From Phoebastria nigripes (lineage: Eukaryota; Chordata; Aves; Procellariiformes; Diomedeidae), in NCBI GenBank assembly GCA_035582835.1, contig JAYKAV010000678.1, forward strand, positions 195,001 to 259,000: a stretch of DNA of 64,000 nucleotides. The letters are read 5' to 3'. Each line of letters opens with the position of its first letter. Position 1 is the stretch's first letter. The position numbers and the translations under genes are program-made. The notes under the pieces are model-generated. The model searched no databases. It saw only the letters and a program-made list of their open reading frames with translations, and had not been told where the DNA came from. Below, one piece after another: positions 1-14,162 of this stretch.

Positions 1-3000
1 TGTAGAGGGACCCTGATTACTGCTGATACTGTACGCTGGTATAGAATGTAATCAACATAAGGCAAATAAGCAACTCTGTTCAATTTCTCATTCTTGAAAG
101 TAAAAAAGTTCATTTCCTGGTAGAGATGCACATTTCAAAAACACTGCTTGGCACTAGAAGTGTGAACTGCTACTGCACTGCTTACAAGCCTTATCAGCTG
201 TATGCATGTCTGTGATACATAACATATTTGGTTATATTGATACTAAGCAATAGCATGGAAAGCAGTTATTCAAATTAACTGCTGTATTCTTTTAGTAAGA
301 AGTGAGATTAAATTTTTGGGGTGGAGAAAAGGTTCTTTCCATTTCAGCCACAAAAGAGTTAACATAACTAGATCCAGATAACGATCAATTGATAAATGAC
401 GATTGAACTACATAGATAGTATTAGATTGCCTGTTTAGTATTAGACCTTTTTCAACAGATTTAGCCTCTGTGGTCTCTGGAATACTAGAAAATGTTCAAC
501 ACTGACAAAGAAAGGAAACAAAACTAAATAAAAGAACATCACAGTGTGTAAGGGGGTCAAATAATTTGAGACAACTAGCTCATTAGACCAAGCCAAACAT
601 TTATGCACGTAAGCTAGGCTGTTTGGTTTCTATTTTCTTTTTTAAATAATATTTTAAATGTGCTAATTCTTGAGTATTAACTGGATTTTGTACATTATTG
701 AACATGCGTGGTCATGTTGTATTCTGTGTAGAAGGAGAGAAGTAATGTACTAAATGACTAAATGTGTGGTAGATGCTGCATCAGTGTGTATCCTTCCATT
801 GGAATACACACACAGTAGCACTGCAAAGGTGGTAATGTCGAACAGATTTATTTCTTCAAAGTCTGTACTTAACATGTTCGCGTACTGTGTTAATCTCCTT
901 GTCATATTTTGTTTGTTTGTTTATCATGTGCTAAACATATTCAGTCCAAATATGCTTTCATCATGCTTTTAAGAGGAGGGTAAGTTATTTTGCTAAACGC
1001 ATTTCTCGCCTCTTTCACGATAATATTTTTTCTTGTATTTCTGATTTGTTAAGGCTGTAACAACTTGCTAGCTCGCGCAGACTGTAAGCACAGACTGTGT
1101 GCAAGTGCAGCTGCAAATTTGTGTCTAAATGCCAATGTTTCTTTCTAAATCACTAAAATTTTGAATATTGTTTTCTGTATCTATTTTCATCCATTTGTTT
1201 ATTAATTATTTTCAATCCATCTTCTGGAAATGTAAGTATTTTTAAAATTTTTCCTATGCTTTAAGAAAAATTGTTTTCATGAATACAAATAACACAAAGT
1301 TATGAAATGTACATAACTTGCAAGCAAAGTTTGGCATGGTTTGAAAGAACTGTTTAATGAAACTTTTCCAGCTATACATAGTAATGCTAGAGACATTTCT
1401 TTTTTAGATTTCTAAGTATAATGCTGGCTTTCCACATGTTTTTTAGAAGCAAACAAACCCCGAGCCCCATCACTTTTCTTTGGAGTTGTAACTTAATCTC
1501 AAGCAGGTTTTTAGTACAAAGATTGGAGCATGGCAAGAAGAATGATTTAGAACAAAACAAAACCTTGCGATCCCTCCCTCCTCTTACCTCTCAGCTCACA
1601 CTGCACTGCTATTTGCATACTATAGGAATGAATAACTTTTCTCAGAATAAAATGAAAACCTACTTCATTATGAGATGGAACTGTATGTGTCTTAGAAAAA
1701 TTGTACAGGTTTGGGCTATTAATAGCAAGTATGATGGTATTTATTTTTGGATTATTTTCTTAGAGAATGGGAGCGCAAGAAAATGGCATCTCCACATTCC
1801 AGAGCAAATTTAGATTTTGGTGGAGTGAGAGGAGAAGAGGAATAGTCTCGTAAATTACCTGTGAGAAGTTTGACATGGCCACTTGACTGCATTGTTTTGC
1901 CTACGCACCTTTTGTCCATGTAAAAGTGTGTGATTTGCTTGAAAAAGGGGTCATCCTATTCTGTATACAGAAGAATGTCTGATAACCTCAAAGGGCATAA
2001 ATCTTAACTCTTAAAAAGAAGTGCTTCTCTGGGTCACTTTGATCAGTGACAGGTCGAGAATGAGCAGAAACCCTTGGCTTCTCTTCCATGCTCATCTGGT
2101 TAAGTCCAGGGCACCCACTGCCCATTCTAGTTCTGGCAAGGAGTTGTTAACAACAGAAAAGAAGGTCTGGATTTGATTGATTAAAAAAAGCAGGCTTTTG
2201 TGATTGTCTGCTTTCATAAATGTTTTGTGCATTTGTCAGAATAAGAAATGTCATTTTTCTTCATCCAGTTACCTTAAGGGCTGTAATGTTCTAAAATACT
2301 TTTAAGTCATTTCAGAAATGAGACTGAAAGAGAAATGGCTGCAACCCACAGTGACACAAAATGCCAGATCCATGTACCTTTTTGTTAAGAAAGAAGTATG
2401 TTTAATCTGTTTCAGATAAAAAGGTAATAGCCTTTCCAGAAGCTTTTTTCAATGTGAGAGTGAAAAAGCAGTATATCAGAATTATAAATGGATCTGTGCG
2501 TCATTATATAGTAATTTAGGATTCACTCAATGATGTAACAAAATTAACAACATAATTTCATTGTGTAACTGTATCTTATTAAAGAACAACTGTCTGACAT
2601 TCTCTTACAGTTGCTTTATTTAACTTCATGCAAATATTATTAGTAGTGACATTTCTCTATTGTACATTAGATTCTTTCATTAGCATGATGTGTTAGTTAT
2701 CACCAGAGAAATCACTTCTAGATAGGTGAGCGGGAAGCCATGAAAACTAAAAATTAAATCAATGATGTATATTAATATAGACGCGTCTGTTCACGAGAGA
2801 TATGGTACAGTAAATTCGACTTTTTTTCCTTGCATAAATGCATGCTTATTCCAAGGAAAACTAAATAATACTTACAATACGTGGAGTATGCATTAATACT
2901 GCTAGAAATATTAAACTGTATATAACGTGCACTGCCTGTTTTGAGCTGTACGTGTATTCTTCAATCTGATAGTTTCTAACATTGATGTAGACATAGGCAC

Positions 3001-5055
3001 ATAAACTGTTTACTGAACCAGTATTTAAAAATAGGAGCATAGTGTAATGTCTAATGGATTGAAGGTGAAAGCTTTTTAAATGTTCCTGGGTTGCTGGTCA
3101 TAGAGGTTGTATGCAACTTTAACATTTATTAAGTAATTAAGTATTTTACTGTAGCATATAACTATTCTTTCAATATAGGTATACATGCAAAAAGAGTTCA
3201 AACTTAATTCGACAACAGGCTGTAATTCCATACATTGATTTATTATAAACATTTTGGGAGGAAGATTAACATTGGTAAAATGCATTTTGTAGTTTACGGT
3301 AGTTAACAATTGCCTTTGTCAGTAAGCATCAGCAAACATAATAATTTTATTTAATATATTGCTTTTTTATCACACCATTTTAAAGATTAGCTGACCCCAG
3401 GTGGGTTTTTTGTTGTTGTTGTTTGTGAATAAGTTCATGTGCTAGTATGAATTCAAAAGCTTTATCAGGTTACATTGTCTCATTTTGGACACTTCCTTTA
3501 ATTTTGTTGGGTATTTTGGTAAAGCATGGTTTAGACCTGTAATGGTTCATGTCCTTTTAGCAAATTAAAAATATTTGCATCAAGAATTTTGTGCTGCTTC
3601 TCACGTGCCTCAGAATAGAGGCATTAGAAAATGTGTATGACAAAAGCGCAGGATGTTTTGTATGGCATGTAGCACTAGACATACAAGTACATGCAGTGGT
3701 AGATGCATGGCTATGTGCATGATACATGATTAAAAATAAAAAAACCCTCTCAATAGCATCTCTTACTGTGTTCAGTATTTGCAGGAGAACTAAAACATAG
3801 CAAAATGTTTCCTGTTCCTCTCTATACATATTAATCTTGCACATATATACATTCAGTGTTTGAACATATTTGTGCCATTGTGTATTTTAGTTGATGATGT
3901 GCTAAGAACACTGTCAGATCTTTGCTTAACTTTGAGATATGTATGCACAAAACTGTAAAATCTGCATGAAGCACTGAAGCATATATTAAAGCACATGCTC
4001 AAATATATTGTGCAATAAGCATTAGTGTTTAACATTTTAAAATATATAGGTTTTCTATTTTCTATTTTTCTATTTTGTATTTTAGTAGTTACTTATCCAT
4101 GTATAGTTTTATGGGGATTTGATTAACGTAGTGACAGAACAGATTTGGTATATAACAGCAGCAGAGTCTCCTGCTCTTATGTCAGGGTTAAGAGCCAAGG
4201 CAAATCTTCCCTAACTAATTAGATGCTGAGTAAGGCATCTTAGTGAAGTTGGGGCAAAAGTGAATGGGTCACAGCTGAGGCAAGATTGCAAGGACTTGTA
4301 GTGATAGTGAAAGCATTCGCATTTGCCAGGTCGTTGTGACACTGTGCTGATTGCAAAGGAACACTCTGTTCACTGATACAGAACTGCCGTCATAAAGTAC
4401 AATCAGAAACAAAAGCTTTAAAGAGCTTTTACTTTTTACTAGAAATGCTCAAAACATATGCTGTGTATAGCTTGCTTTGCTCAGTTATTCTTCTCAAACA
4501 ATAGTGCTTGTGCTTTTGTAAAAGGATTTGCCTTGTAGACTAATGGTTCTTTGCAGTTTAGAAGAATTTCCAAACTTGGGGCTCCTAGTATACCCAGGAG
4601 GTGATGAATCATACTGGCTCAAGAAAGAGAAGGCTGAAACAGAGAAGAGGGAAAAGGGAGAATTCCATTGTTGCTGTCTCTTAATCTTTTAGTTCAGAAA
4701 AAGAATCACTAATGCAGCTTTTTACTATAATTCAGAGAGCGTAATGACAAAATTTCAGCATCTAGATAAACTGTAATTAAGGGATTTAATTTTTGCCCAG
4801 CCTGCCTGTAGAAAGGGGTAAACTTAAAAAGCAGTTTTATTAAATGAAAGTCTGTGTGTTTATATACAGTTTTTCAATGAGGCAAAATGCATTCTTTAGC
4901 TTAACATCAGTCTGTCTAACAAATGTCCAAAATAAGAGACTGTACCTCAGCCTATGGACAGGCATCTGTTGCTTTGTTACTGCTCACCTCACCCATTATA
5001 GTAATGCCCTAATGCCTCCTTTCCCTTACTGAAATACTTGACAACTGTTTTCTAA
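1..5055. other. AT-rich non-coding DNA, no gene seen
   Basis: Unique-looking, AT-rich sequence with stops in all frames. The longest open stretch (1421-1813) encodes no recognisable domain and lacks a supporting splice or translation context. I see no RNA gene or clear transposon here. A short imperfect TTTTCTA array lies at 4051-4085. Confidence 0.7.
4051..4085. repeat. Short imperfect TTTTCTA tandem array
   Basis: About five units of a TTTTCTA/TTTTGTA-type heptamer in tandem with single-base length differences. It is a small, old-looking minisatellite-like run with no evident function. Confidence 0.6.
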
Positions 5056-5059
5056 ATGA

Positions 5060-5410
5060 TTTTCCTTCACTGACAAAGAAAGCAGTGCCACTTGTATGGC
5101 TGTGTCACACAACATTTTGTCATGGAGAGGCCATCTCTTTCGGGGGGCAGGGGGTGAGCATCTCAGAATTGCTTTGATCAGTGTGAACTTGCCAACAATG
5201 TACCATTGATGCTATTCTGACTCTCTCGGGAAGCCATTGCATCCCCATCCTCTACCGGTGATGCGTATCTGTGCACTTGTGCAAAGGAAAGGAGAGAGTG
5301 TCATCTGCCACTTACAGAGCACGGGAGTTCAGAAGAGAAAATGACACAATTACGATCCTGCCATTCCTTCCCGTGCACAACACAGAATTCAGCAAGCTTT
5401 TCTTATAAAG
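5060..5410. promoter_or_regulatory. Candidate conserved non-coding block
   Basis: This block has more balanced base composition than its flanks, retains several CpGs (including tctCGGgaag and ctacCGGtgatgCGt), and shows no repeat signature. It resembles conserved non-coding elements seen in vertebrate gene deserts. No ORF of note. The call is by texture only; alignment to chicken and another amniote would settle it. Confidence 0.25.
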
Positions 5411-7955
5411 TGAATAATAAGTGATACCTCAAGAAACTTTATGGAAAGTGAGAGAATTTATACTGGGGTTGTCATTAAAGCTGAAATGTACTGTCACTGG
5501 CAGGTAAACTTACTGTGATATTTGAGATGATGTTTATTTGGAAATGGACCACAACACAAATATGTCAGTAGACATCAGTGCTGCAGTCTGCCTACCTGTG
5601 CATTTTGGAATATGCCCCTTATAGAAGAATTTGAGTGGCGTAGTAAATGTCTCTGGCTTTTTGTGATACCTACTGCGACTAACGTTGAAAAGAGCTTTAA
5701 TTGCTCTTCTATTTCTCAGTAATTTTTAACAACTCGGGGAACACTGAGACACACCTGATGAACACAATTTGTTTATTTGTGGTGGTTCTTTTTAAACTTT
5801 ATTTAACCAGAATTCCAGGGAAGGAGATAGATTACCTGATTCTCTGCATGTGAATTTTCTCCATGCATTCCATAGTGTATTTCTTAAAGATCAGTAACTT
5901 TAAAATGCAGTACTTCTGGCTTTGAACAGTTTGAATGGAAATGTCATACAATGTAGTTCTTTTCAGATGAACAATTGAGCATTTGGTGTGTACCAGAGAG
6001 AGGAAAATAGAATATAAAGGATCATATCCTCACCGTGATCCGAGCATGTGTTTTCCATTCATGTCTTTGGAGGCCCTGTCATGCATCAAGGACAGCATAT
6101 AGTTTAGGTACAGAATTACAGATAGCAGTGTATTAGCCTTCAGAGTGAGCTGTAACTAGGAGCTCAATTCTGCAAGCCTTCTGTACGTGTGTAACTTTTA
6201 TGAAGCTAAATGTGCAGGTATTTTGCAAGACAAGACCCTACAGTGGTAAAGAAAGTTGCTCTTGTGTATTTTAATCTTTTCTATTATTTAGACAATAAGG
6301 AGATGAACATCATTTAAAAAAAAAAAGTTAGGCATTGCACTTTCTTGAAGAAATCGAAACGTGGCTTCGTGTTTTGTCACAATCCAGAAATTAAACCACG
6401 TTCTCTGTTAAAGTCTCTGGTCAGGTCTGAGCTTTTAGACATTATGGGCCTGTGTATGATTTTATGTATAAGTTACTGAAAGCTCAGTTTTTCATGGGTT
6501 ACCCTGGAAGCCAGTGCAAAATTATGGTTGCTTCCAGTTTGCCTCTGAAGTTTTGAATTTTTTGAACCAGAAATCTCAAAATGAAATTTGGGCAGTGTAA
6601 TTCAACATGAAATTAAATTGGAGGAGAAGTGTTTACAAGACTCCTTGCTAACTGGAATAGCAAACTTTTCCATAGGAAAAGTAGCAACACAGTAGGATAA
6701 AAGGTAATTTAATCAATAAAGTAGCATTTTGAAAGGAATTATTCTCATTTACATCAAAATTTGGCTTTCCAAAGTGTTCTATCTTCTTTGTTTTCTCATT
6801 AAGAAAAAAAAATATAAAACCCCACACAAATCTGAAGATGTTATTGTCAGATCTTTTGATGCAGATTGATTTTATTTTAGCATATTCATTGCCCTTTGCC
6901 TGTACAGAATACAAGAACTTGTGTACTGTAGTGCAGTTGTATTGGTGCTTTCAGAGGGATGTCCTGCAAGATGTTACGGCTCCTGCGAAGTACAACGGCA
7001 AAATTTCATTTTATGATACATCATTATTGATAACCTTTATTTATTTATGCCTTTCCTCATTTTTCTTTCTCCACAGTTTTTTTTGCTCTGTATATATATC
7101 TGAACATGTATTAAAAGAAAAACTCTTCTTGGTAGTAATTGAATAATTAAAACAATCTTGATTATAAGGGACTACAGGAAGAGATGAGGGACAAAGAGGA
7201 GAAACATCCCTTCCAAGGATGGCTGAATGTAGGTGCTGACATGCAAAGAGTTCAGTGTTTTGTATTTCAGTGTGCCTGTATGCAAGAGCATGATAAAAAT
7301 GTGTGATGCCCTGGCTTATCACATAGAAGGTGCTGAAAAGCATCTCAGTTTGATCTCTACTTTGTACAATTTCTTAACCAAGGCATTGCTAATATTTAAA
7401 AAGGAGCCCTCAGTATATTTGTATTCCTATATCTCAAATATAAGCTTTGTGTTTATTTGACAAAATAAATATCAAGAAAAATGGGAAAATTAAACTTGTA
7501 GAATGCTTGAACACTTTTTTTTCTACACAGACTTAGCAGACAAAAAATAATCAGCCTGGACATCAGTGAGTTGTTTAAAAACAATTAAAACCACAAACCT
7601 GTATCACTGTGTTCAGACTTAGTTCTTAATTAAAAATGTGCCAAGTATTTTTTTTCTTGCAGGAATTCTCTAAAACTTAAATTTTATGGCAATCTGTAAA
7701 ATGGAGTTCACAGGAAAACCATCTCCTCAGAAGTGGTAGCGACTGTATTTTTGAGTAGTGGACATTGGGGCTTTCACATTTCCTATCGTAACTTTTAGTG
7801 GCTGTTTGTTCCCTGGACAGTTTACTTTTTAAAATACATACATTTGATAAGAACATCTGAAATAGATGTCTTGGGGAGGAGGGAGGTACAAACTAATGAA
7901 GAGTATGCAAGGAAAAAAATAATTACTTCCAGCTGGCTTTATATAATAAAACTAC
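5411..7955. other. AT-rich non-coding DNA, no gene seen
   Basis: Contains an 11-A run at 6316-6326 and several overlapping short open frames on both strands (6648-7460) whose predicted peptides are rich in Phe, Leu and Ile as expected of AT-rich random sequence. I see nothing else. Confidence 0.65.
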
Positions 7956-7959
7956 TATT

Positions 7960-8330
7960 AAAATGAGGAGCTCCATTAGCAAGGCTTTAATTATATATTT
8001 TCTTACATTTCTAAATAAACACCATAGTCTTTAGAAAAATAACACTTAAATGATTTAAGCGTGACAGCCCTCGCTCTAGCCAGGGAAAAATATAAAGAAG
8101 TACCAACTCATCTACCCTGCCTTAATGCCCCACAGCAGTTGACATTGCTGGAATGCCTCCTGCAGCTGGTGGCATATGACTGTCATTTGCAGGCAGGATA
8201 TACGGAGAGTTTACACAATGGAGGCATTCATGAAAGTGTTCCTCATCTGGGACTCCTGCAAGCTCTCATTTTATTGACCCTGTCAGAATTTAACTGGTAG
8301 GCTGTCAAATTATGTGTTGCTTTATCTAAT
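7960..8330. promoter_or_regulatory. Candidate conserved non-coding block
   Basis: Begins with an AT-rich homeodomain-friendly segment (ctttaattatata) and continues into a better balanced stretch that stays open for about 80 codons (8061-8300, + strand). The translation has no recognisable domain, its nominal start is not ATG, and there are no exon-like flanks, so I read it as conserved-looking DNA rather than an exon. A missed exon is possible but unsupported. Confidence 0.3.
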
Positions 8331-8859
8331 ATTAGTTTTTCTTTTAAATTAGAATGCACAGAAGAAGGGGTTGTGGAAAGCAGGTATGAAAAGCAAAAAC
8401 AACTTCTGCCTTACTGTTTCTAAACCAGAAAAAACATAACAGCTGTGTAAGAACTTTATCATTTGTGCTATGAATTGTAAGGTTTCTATTTTTTGTTCAA
8501 GATTAAATAATGTGATTTATTTATGGAGTTTTTTCAGGGTTTGGGGTGGGGTGGGGTTTTTTTAGCATTCAAAGCCTTAAACAAAAATCCGTTTTCTGAA
8601 TTACCGTATCCCTCAAGTGTAACTCGAACGTCGGTGTACAAACAGTTTTATGAAACAGCTCACTCTTTAACTGCTGGTGTCCTTAAAGATAGCAGGAAAA
8701 GTGCTTTCTATACAAGCTTCCCCAAGAAGAGATTTATTCATATGCTTTGCTGCATCTTTATGCAGAATGCCATAAAGAAACGCCCGATACTTAACGGTTT
8801 GATAATGTTCTGCAAACAATGTAATAATCTGAGAGGTGATTGATGATTATAAATATGTT

Positions 8860-9240
8860 CTTTATATCACAGATTGGCTGCTTATTAATTCAATGGTGTT
8901 GAGGCATGACCTCTCCAAAGCCATAATTTGCATAAAAAAATAAAATGTATGCACAGCTTCATTGATATCTGGGAGAGAACTGGTTACAGCAGCAGACAGC
9001 ACACCAAAACATTGGCTTCATGCAGATGGAGCACACTGCAAGAAAAGTACCTTACACAGTGAGTTACTCATTTTAATAGATCCTCCTATCCGCCAGTCCA
9101 TTGTTAATGCAATGCTAAAGTTCAGTTCAGGGCAGGGGGGGGAAGAGAGAGAGGGAATGAGAAAGAATGATCAGATTGTTTTAAGGAAAATAAATTTTAA
9201 TCTGGAGGCTATCAATCACTTCGTTTTTGCTAGGGAAAAA
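8860..9240. promoter_or_regulatory. Candidate enhancer-like block with octamer site
   Basis: Contains a TTATTAATT segment (8882-8890) and a perfect ATTTGCAT octamer (8926-8933), the inverse of the ATGCAAAT site bound by POU factors, followed by a non-repetitive, GC-balanced stretch. A frame on + stays open across 8962-9408 (about 149 codons), but it opens with TTG and has no recognisable domain. Enhancer role is inference from motif and texture. Confidence 0.3.
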
Positions 9241-12200
9241 CCCTCAACTCACCATATATGTTTTTGGTCATGTATAGAAATAAGGTGTGGCATCTGTCTG
9301 TTTGACATGGGATCTCATTACCATAGATTTTACTTATTACATTTCCTTATCATTGTTGTACTTTTAAAAAAATGTTGGATTTCTACTAGAATAGTGATAG
9401 CTGAATAGTAAACACTGTTTTACATTAAGAAATGTATATGGCTGACTGTGTTTGTCTTGTGCCATGTATAATTTCCAGTTTCTTCCGACTTCGCTTCCCT
9501 CTTTTCTAGAATACAAAATCATTTTAAACACAAAAGACAAAGTAATCTAAATATAATATTATTACACTATTTTGCAATACCTCCTGAAATATTGCTCTGG
9601 AATCTACTGAGATGTTGATTTTTCTCTGCAGGGATAAATAAGAAAGACAACCGAAACATTTTAATTCACTTGGAAATGTGTATTTTTTTTACCTTTTGAT
9701 GTAGCATTCTGAAGACATTGTCTTCCCTTAAATATTTAAAAAATAAAATCGGTTGCATGAGCTGTAATATTAAATTAGTATTTAGCAAATCAAAGATAAG
9801 TTATTTACGAGAACTTGACAAATGTAGAATCTCTCTCATGAGAAGTGAATTTTCGTTCCAAGGAAAATGCTACTTCTCCAATTTTGGCATAGCGCTTATT
9901 GTGAAGTGGCATTTTTTGTTTTCTTTTCCTTAAAAATTGAGGAAGAATTGAAGTAGATACATACTGGTGTATTTTCTCGTTAATGAGGGTAGTTTCATTA
10001 GTGGCTTCTCAGTCTGATTGTCTAAGGAGAGAAGTAAAAGCTGGGTTTTAGAACACAACCAAGAACGTGGGAAATGTTCAGACAACAGTAAAAACGGTAG
10101 TGAATTTCCTACATCCTCAATCATTAGACTTACCTGACTATTTATTTAAAAGAATTTCTATGTATTTTTTCCATTGTGAAAGCTTGTTTGAGGTAGTCAG
10201 CCTGTCAGTACACTATTACAGGTCAAAACCACGGTATCTCAAACTCTTCTGCTGATACAAAAGGTTTCTGTGGAAAAACAATACCTAGTCCTGTTCTTAC
10301 TGAAATCAATACAAGTATAGTCTATAATCACAGAGCTGGTCCGAGGGCTTTTCCTACAGTCTTTCCTCAGGAAGAGGTAATTCATGTTTTGCTTGTTCCA
10401 TGATAGAGCACATCTAAAATACATATTAAGTGAAAAAATAATTGTAGAAGTAAAATTTGGGGAAGGGATTAGAGCATTAAAGCATTGTACTCTAGTTTCA
10501 AATAATGCAATATTTGTAGAGGTATGACCTTTAAAATCTAAGTTCTTCAAAATTTTAATTACACATTTAAGTGAGGTATATGCTAGCTGTTTTAAAAAAA
10601 AAATCCTCTGATAACTCAGTGCTGGGCATTTTTTTACTTTAAAATGCAATTTTATTCTTGCATAAAAATGTATGTTTCATTAATCTGTATCTTCATTAAC
10701 GAAAACTTTCAGAAGGCAGTGGAAGGAAATTATTTAACTCATAGCATAAACAGCAATGATCTTAAAAAGTAAAACAACATCACAAATCCCCAAAACAAAA
10801 CTAACCCCACTTTAAATATCTTTAGTTGGTATTTATGTATCTTTTTCATGAAAGTTGCTTAGACATTAAATGAGGTCTTTCTCCACATTTTTATTTTGCT
10901 TTTTGCTAATGTTGTGAAGCTAAAAGTCAGGTGTGAAAATGTTAAAGCAGTTCAATGCATATGCAATTTTATAATTACGAAGTTGAAATTTGGTTTTCTG
11001 CAAATAGACCTATATAAATCATCTTTTCTATGATTTTTTAATTTGCATTTTTAAAGGCCTTTTTTAATGATACCAAACTGAAATAAAACTTTTCTAACAT
11101 GTAAAGTACGTGAAGTACGTAAATATGTAAAATTCATACAGTAAAGCTATAGACGTGAGACTGATTTTAAATGACTGGGATTTTTTCCTGAACCAATCCC
11201 TTCTATACCACATCTCCATCCCTTCCAAAATTCAGCAGTGGTCAGGTGTGGCATTTTGATTCTATCCACTGACTTGCATATGCATGTTTATACACCCACA
11301 AACTGTAAAAAGAAAACTGACTAAATGTGGCTTCAGGGAAAAGAAAGGAGTGGTGGGCACAGATACCAGCTGGAGCTTGATGCATGTGTTCTCTTCTGTG
11401 GCACCGTTTTGTTGTTGATGTGGGAATGTAGCTAAACAGTGGCTACAGATGCTCCACTAAATAAGGATCCACATAAATTCCAGCTGTGAACTTGTGATTC
11501 ATCCTTCCCTGCACAAAAGATATGTTTCCATATGTCCCATTATGTTCCATATTTGATTTTTATCACACGCTGTGTGCCAGCCTGAATCTAGTCTACATGC
11601 TTTTTATGAATCCTGTAACCCTTTCTCTCTTCCTCCTTTGAATTAGAGTCATAACACACCCCAGCCTCCATGCAAAAAATCCACATTACAATAATACAGC
11701 ATCCTTGTAAATAATTTTTTAATGAATCAAGTACATGAATAACGTATCTGTAACCACTGTAATACAGAGTCTGGACATATCTATAGAAAATCATAGTAGT
11801 CCATTTGAAAAGTATTTCTCTTGAAGCTAACTCTGCAGTCCTTAAAGTGACCCGAGTTCTAAATAATTTCATCTTTAAAAATACTTGTATCTTACTTTAC
11901 CTACTCTAAATGGATTTTTGTGATATTATCTGTAATCATTTCAGGTATCTAGTGTACATAGCTTCTCTTTATATTTTTAAGTATGTAATTGATTGATAAA
12001 GACTCTCATTTTGAATTATGAATAATATCCATTGTTAAACCATTTACGTTCTCTGAGACTCACTGAAAAGAAAACTGTTACTGGTTCCATGGTACCAAAT
12101 AAAATGTTCATTAATTATTTTTTTTTATATTGCTCTTATCCATTATATTCTCTAGATTGGAATTCAGAATATTTTTTCTTCTGCTACCATAATGTAGATA

Positions 12201-13145
12201 TGGAAATTGCATCTAGAAATGTAGGCATCTGTGGCCTCAAGAGCATACAAACCCCTGTAGTTTAAATATTAAAAAACAAAGTAAGGATTTAAAAAATGCT
12301 AGCTGAATTGCAGTGTAGGCTTTTGAGTCGGCTTGTTGTAATACAGTTAGGAGAAACATGGTCCCTGCCTCCTAATTGGGGTGAAATATGGCTGCTGGTC
12401 AGCTCTGTAAGAACCGTAGTGCCACTAGAGCTTTGCAGTAATTTTAATCATTTTACATATGATAATCATTGACTATCATAAAACTACTCAGAACATGAGG
12501 CAGAAGTCAGCATTGCCATGTTAGACAGCTGTAGTCTAGAAAGTATCTGTCTTCGTGAAGGTAAAACCTCAGAGGTTGCTGTAATTATTAAAGTAATGAT
12601 TAAAGTACTAAATTTGGTCATTGGCTTTTGCAAGTTGTTGAAGCCAATACTTCTAGCTCCAGCACAAATTTTAAATGGTGTATCAGGAACTGGATGAAAT
12701 GCTTGCAGTCTTCAGAAGTGAAGTTAATGTGCAGATGTTGCAGCAGTGCTGTAATTTCCATACTAGTCAATTACGGTATACTCACCTACATAGGTAGTTG
12801 TAATTTTGTTGACTGAAGAAAAGTGCTATGAGAATACAGTTTTCTGAAACAAGGTATATCAAAGCAAATACTCATATCTGCTATAAAGAAGCATCATTTA
12901 GCTGTCTGCAGAATTTGACGTCCAGTGCTTTTTTGTCTATTGTGTTGCAAGGAAAAATAAGTCTGTTCATAATTGAAATTCTCCAGGCAAGTCAGATATC
13001 AACATTATACCAACATTTTTCAACAGAACGGATAGTTAATTAGTTTGTATTTTAAATTGAAGGTCACTGTGTTATAGATTTCTGTGGGAACAAAAAGAGA
13101 GAGCATCTAGTTAAAACGATGAGTAAGTGGGGCCTGTTCTCTGCA
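9241..13145. other. AT-rich non-coding DNA, no gene seen
   Basis: No RNA gene, transposon or coding segment recognised. Open frames on both strands (for example 10239-10649 minus) have low-complexity, stop-delimited translations without domains. Confidence 0.65.
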
Positions 13146-13149
13146 GTGT

Positions 13150-13520
13150 CTGAGGTACCATTGAGTTGAACCACTGGTCACTGTCAAATTCCAATCAAAA
13201 TGCAGATAAGTTTAGCATAAACATAATAAGGTGTTGGTGTGTTTCCAGAACTGTAAAGAGGACTTTTAACTGGAGAAGAAGCTGGAGATTAACAGTTTGT
13301 TTTACAGCTAGGTTAGGTATTTCAAATCAAGCGACTGGTGCTGCTTGTAACGAAGCATCTGCAAAGCGTGTCAGTGTGACGTTGGTATTCTGTGTTCAAG
13401 AAGTTCAATGTCAACACAGCTGTGACTTACCACTTTTAGCGACCTCTCATCTGGGAATTAGATAAAATACCTTTAATTTGGGCATGAGGTTCGGGGAGAG
13501 TACTGGGACGGGAGTATAAT
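13150..13520. promoter_or_regulatory. Candidate conserved non-coding block
   Basis: A locally CpG-retaining stretch (caagCGactgg, taaCGaagc, aagCGtgtc, gaCGttgg, agCGacc, ttCGggg, gaCGgg) inside otherwise CpG-depleted DNA. It is free of repeat signatures. The open frame 13166-13465 shows no domain. Likely conserved regulatory DNA, by texture only. Confidence 0.3.
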
Positions 13521-14162
13521 TTCAGATGCTATTAATTTCCACAAAATAACATTTGTGTGCTTTGTCTTGCCAGATAGTCTACAATGCTTTTCCTAATTTC
13601 ATGTGCCAGGCTGTTTTTATATTATCATTTCCTTCTCTGCTGTGTTTATCTTTTCTGAAAATGGTGAATGTAAGCTATTACAGACTGGGTGGGTGGCACA
13701 CATTTGCACAGTAACTTTTAAAACACAGAGCAAGCATTTTATTTGGGTTTTGAAAACCACTGAGAGAACTTAATGCAGCTGCTCTCATGGCATCAAAGTG
13801 AAACATGTAAAAATCTCACTTTCTATTCTAAATAACCTTAGGGCTGTTGAGTCAGATATTTCCGGGTTGACATGTTTTGCACAGGAGTGACAGTGGCATT
13901 GAGTATATATAGTAAATCTTAATGTTCCACTGGATCTCTTCACTCTTTTATGAGCTTTGCAGGGTACTCATCCTTAAGAAAATGTCAAGTTAAAACATGT
14001 TACTTTGCCATAGTTGAAATTACTTACTTGTTTTTAATCAAAAAGCAACTCTTAATGGGCTGTTTTACTGTAGGCACTAAGGAAAGGAGCTTTCCAGTTT
14101 AGCAGCAAGTAGTTCTTCTGACCCATTATTTGCTGTCATTTCTACTTCTCATGCAGCAATGT

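Noticed and set aside
5294..5315. Minus-strand VADDT resembling a reverse-transcriptase active site
   Set aside because: No flanking LINE motifs before or after it in the same frame, and the block looks like unique DNA; treated as coincidence.
8061..8300. Open frame of about 80 codons as a possible exon
   Set aside because: No recognisable domain or exon-like flanks; more likely a conserved non-coding block.
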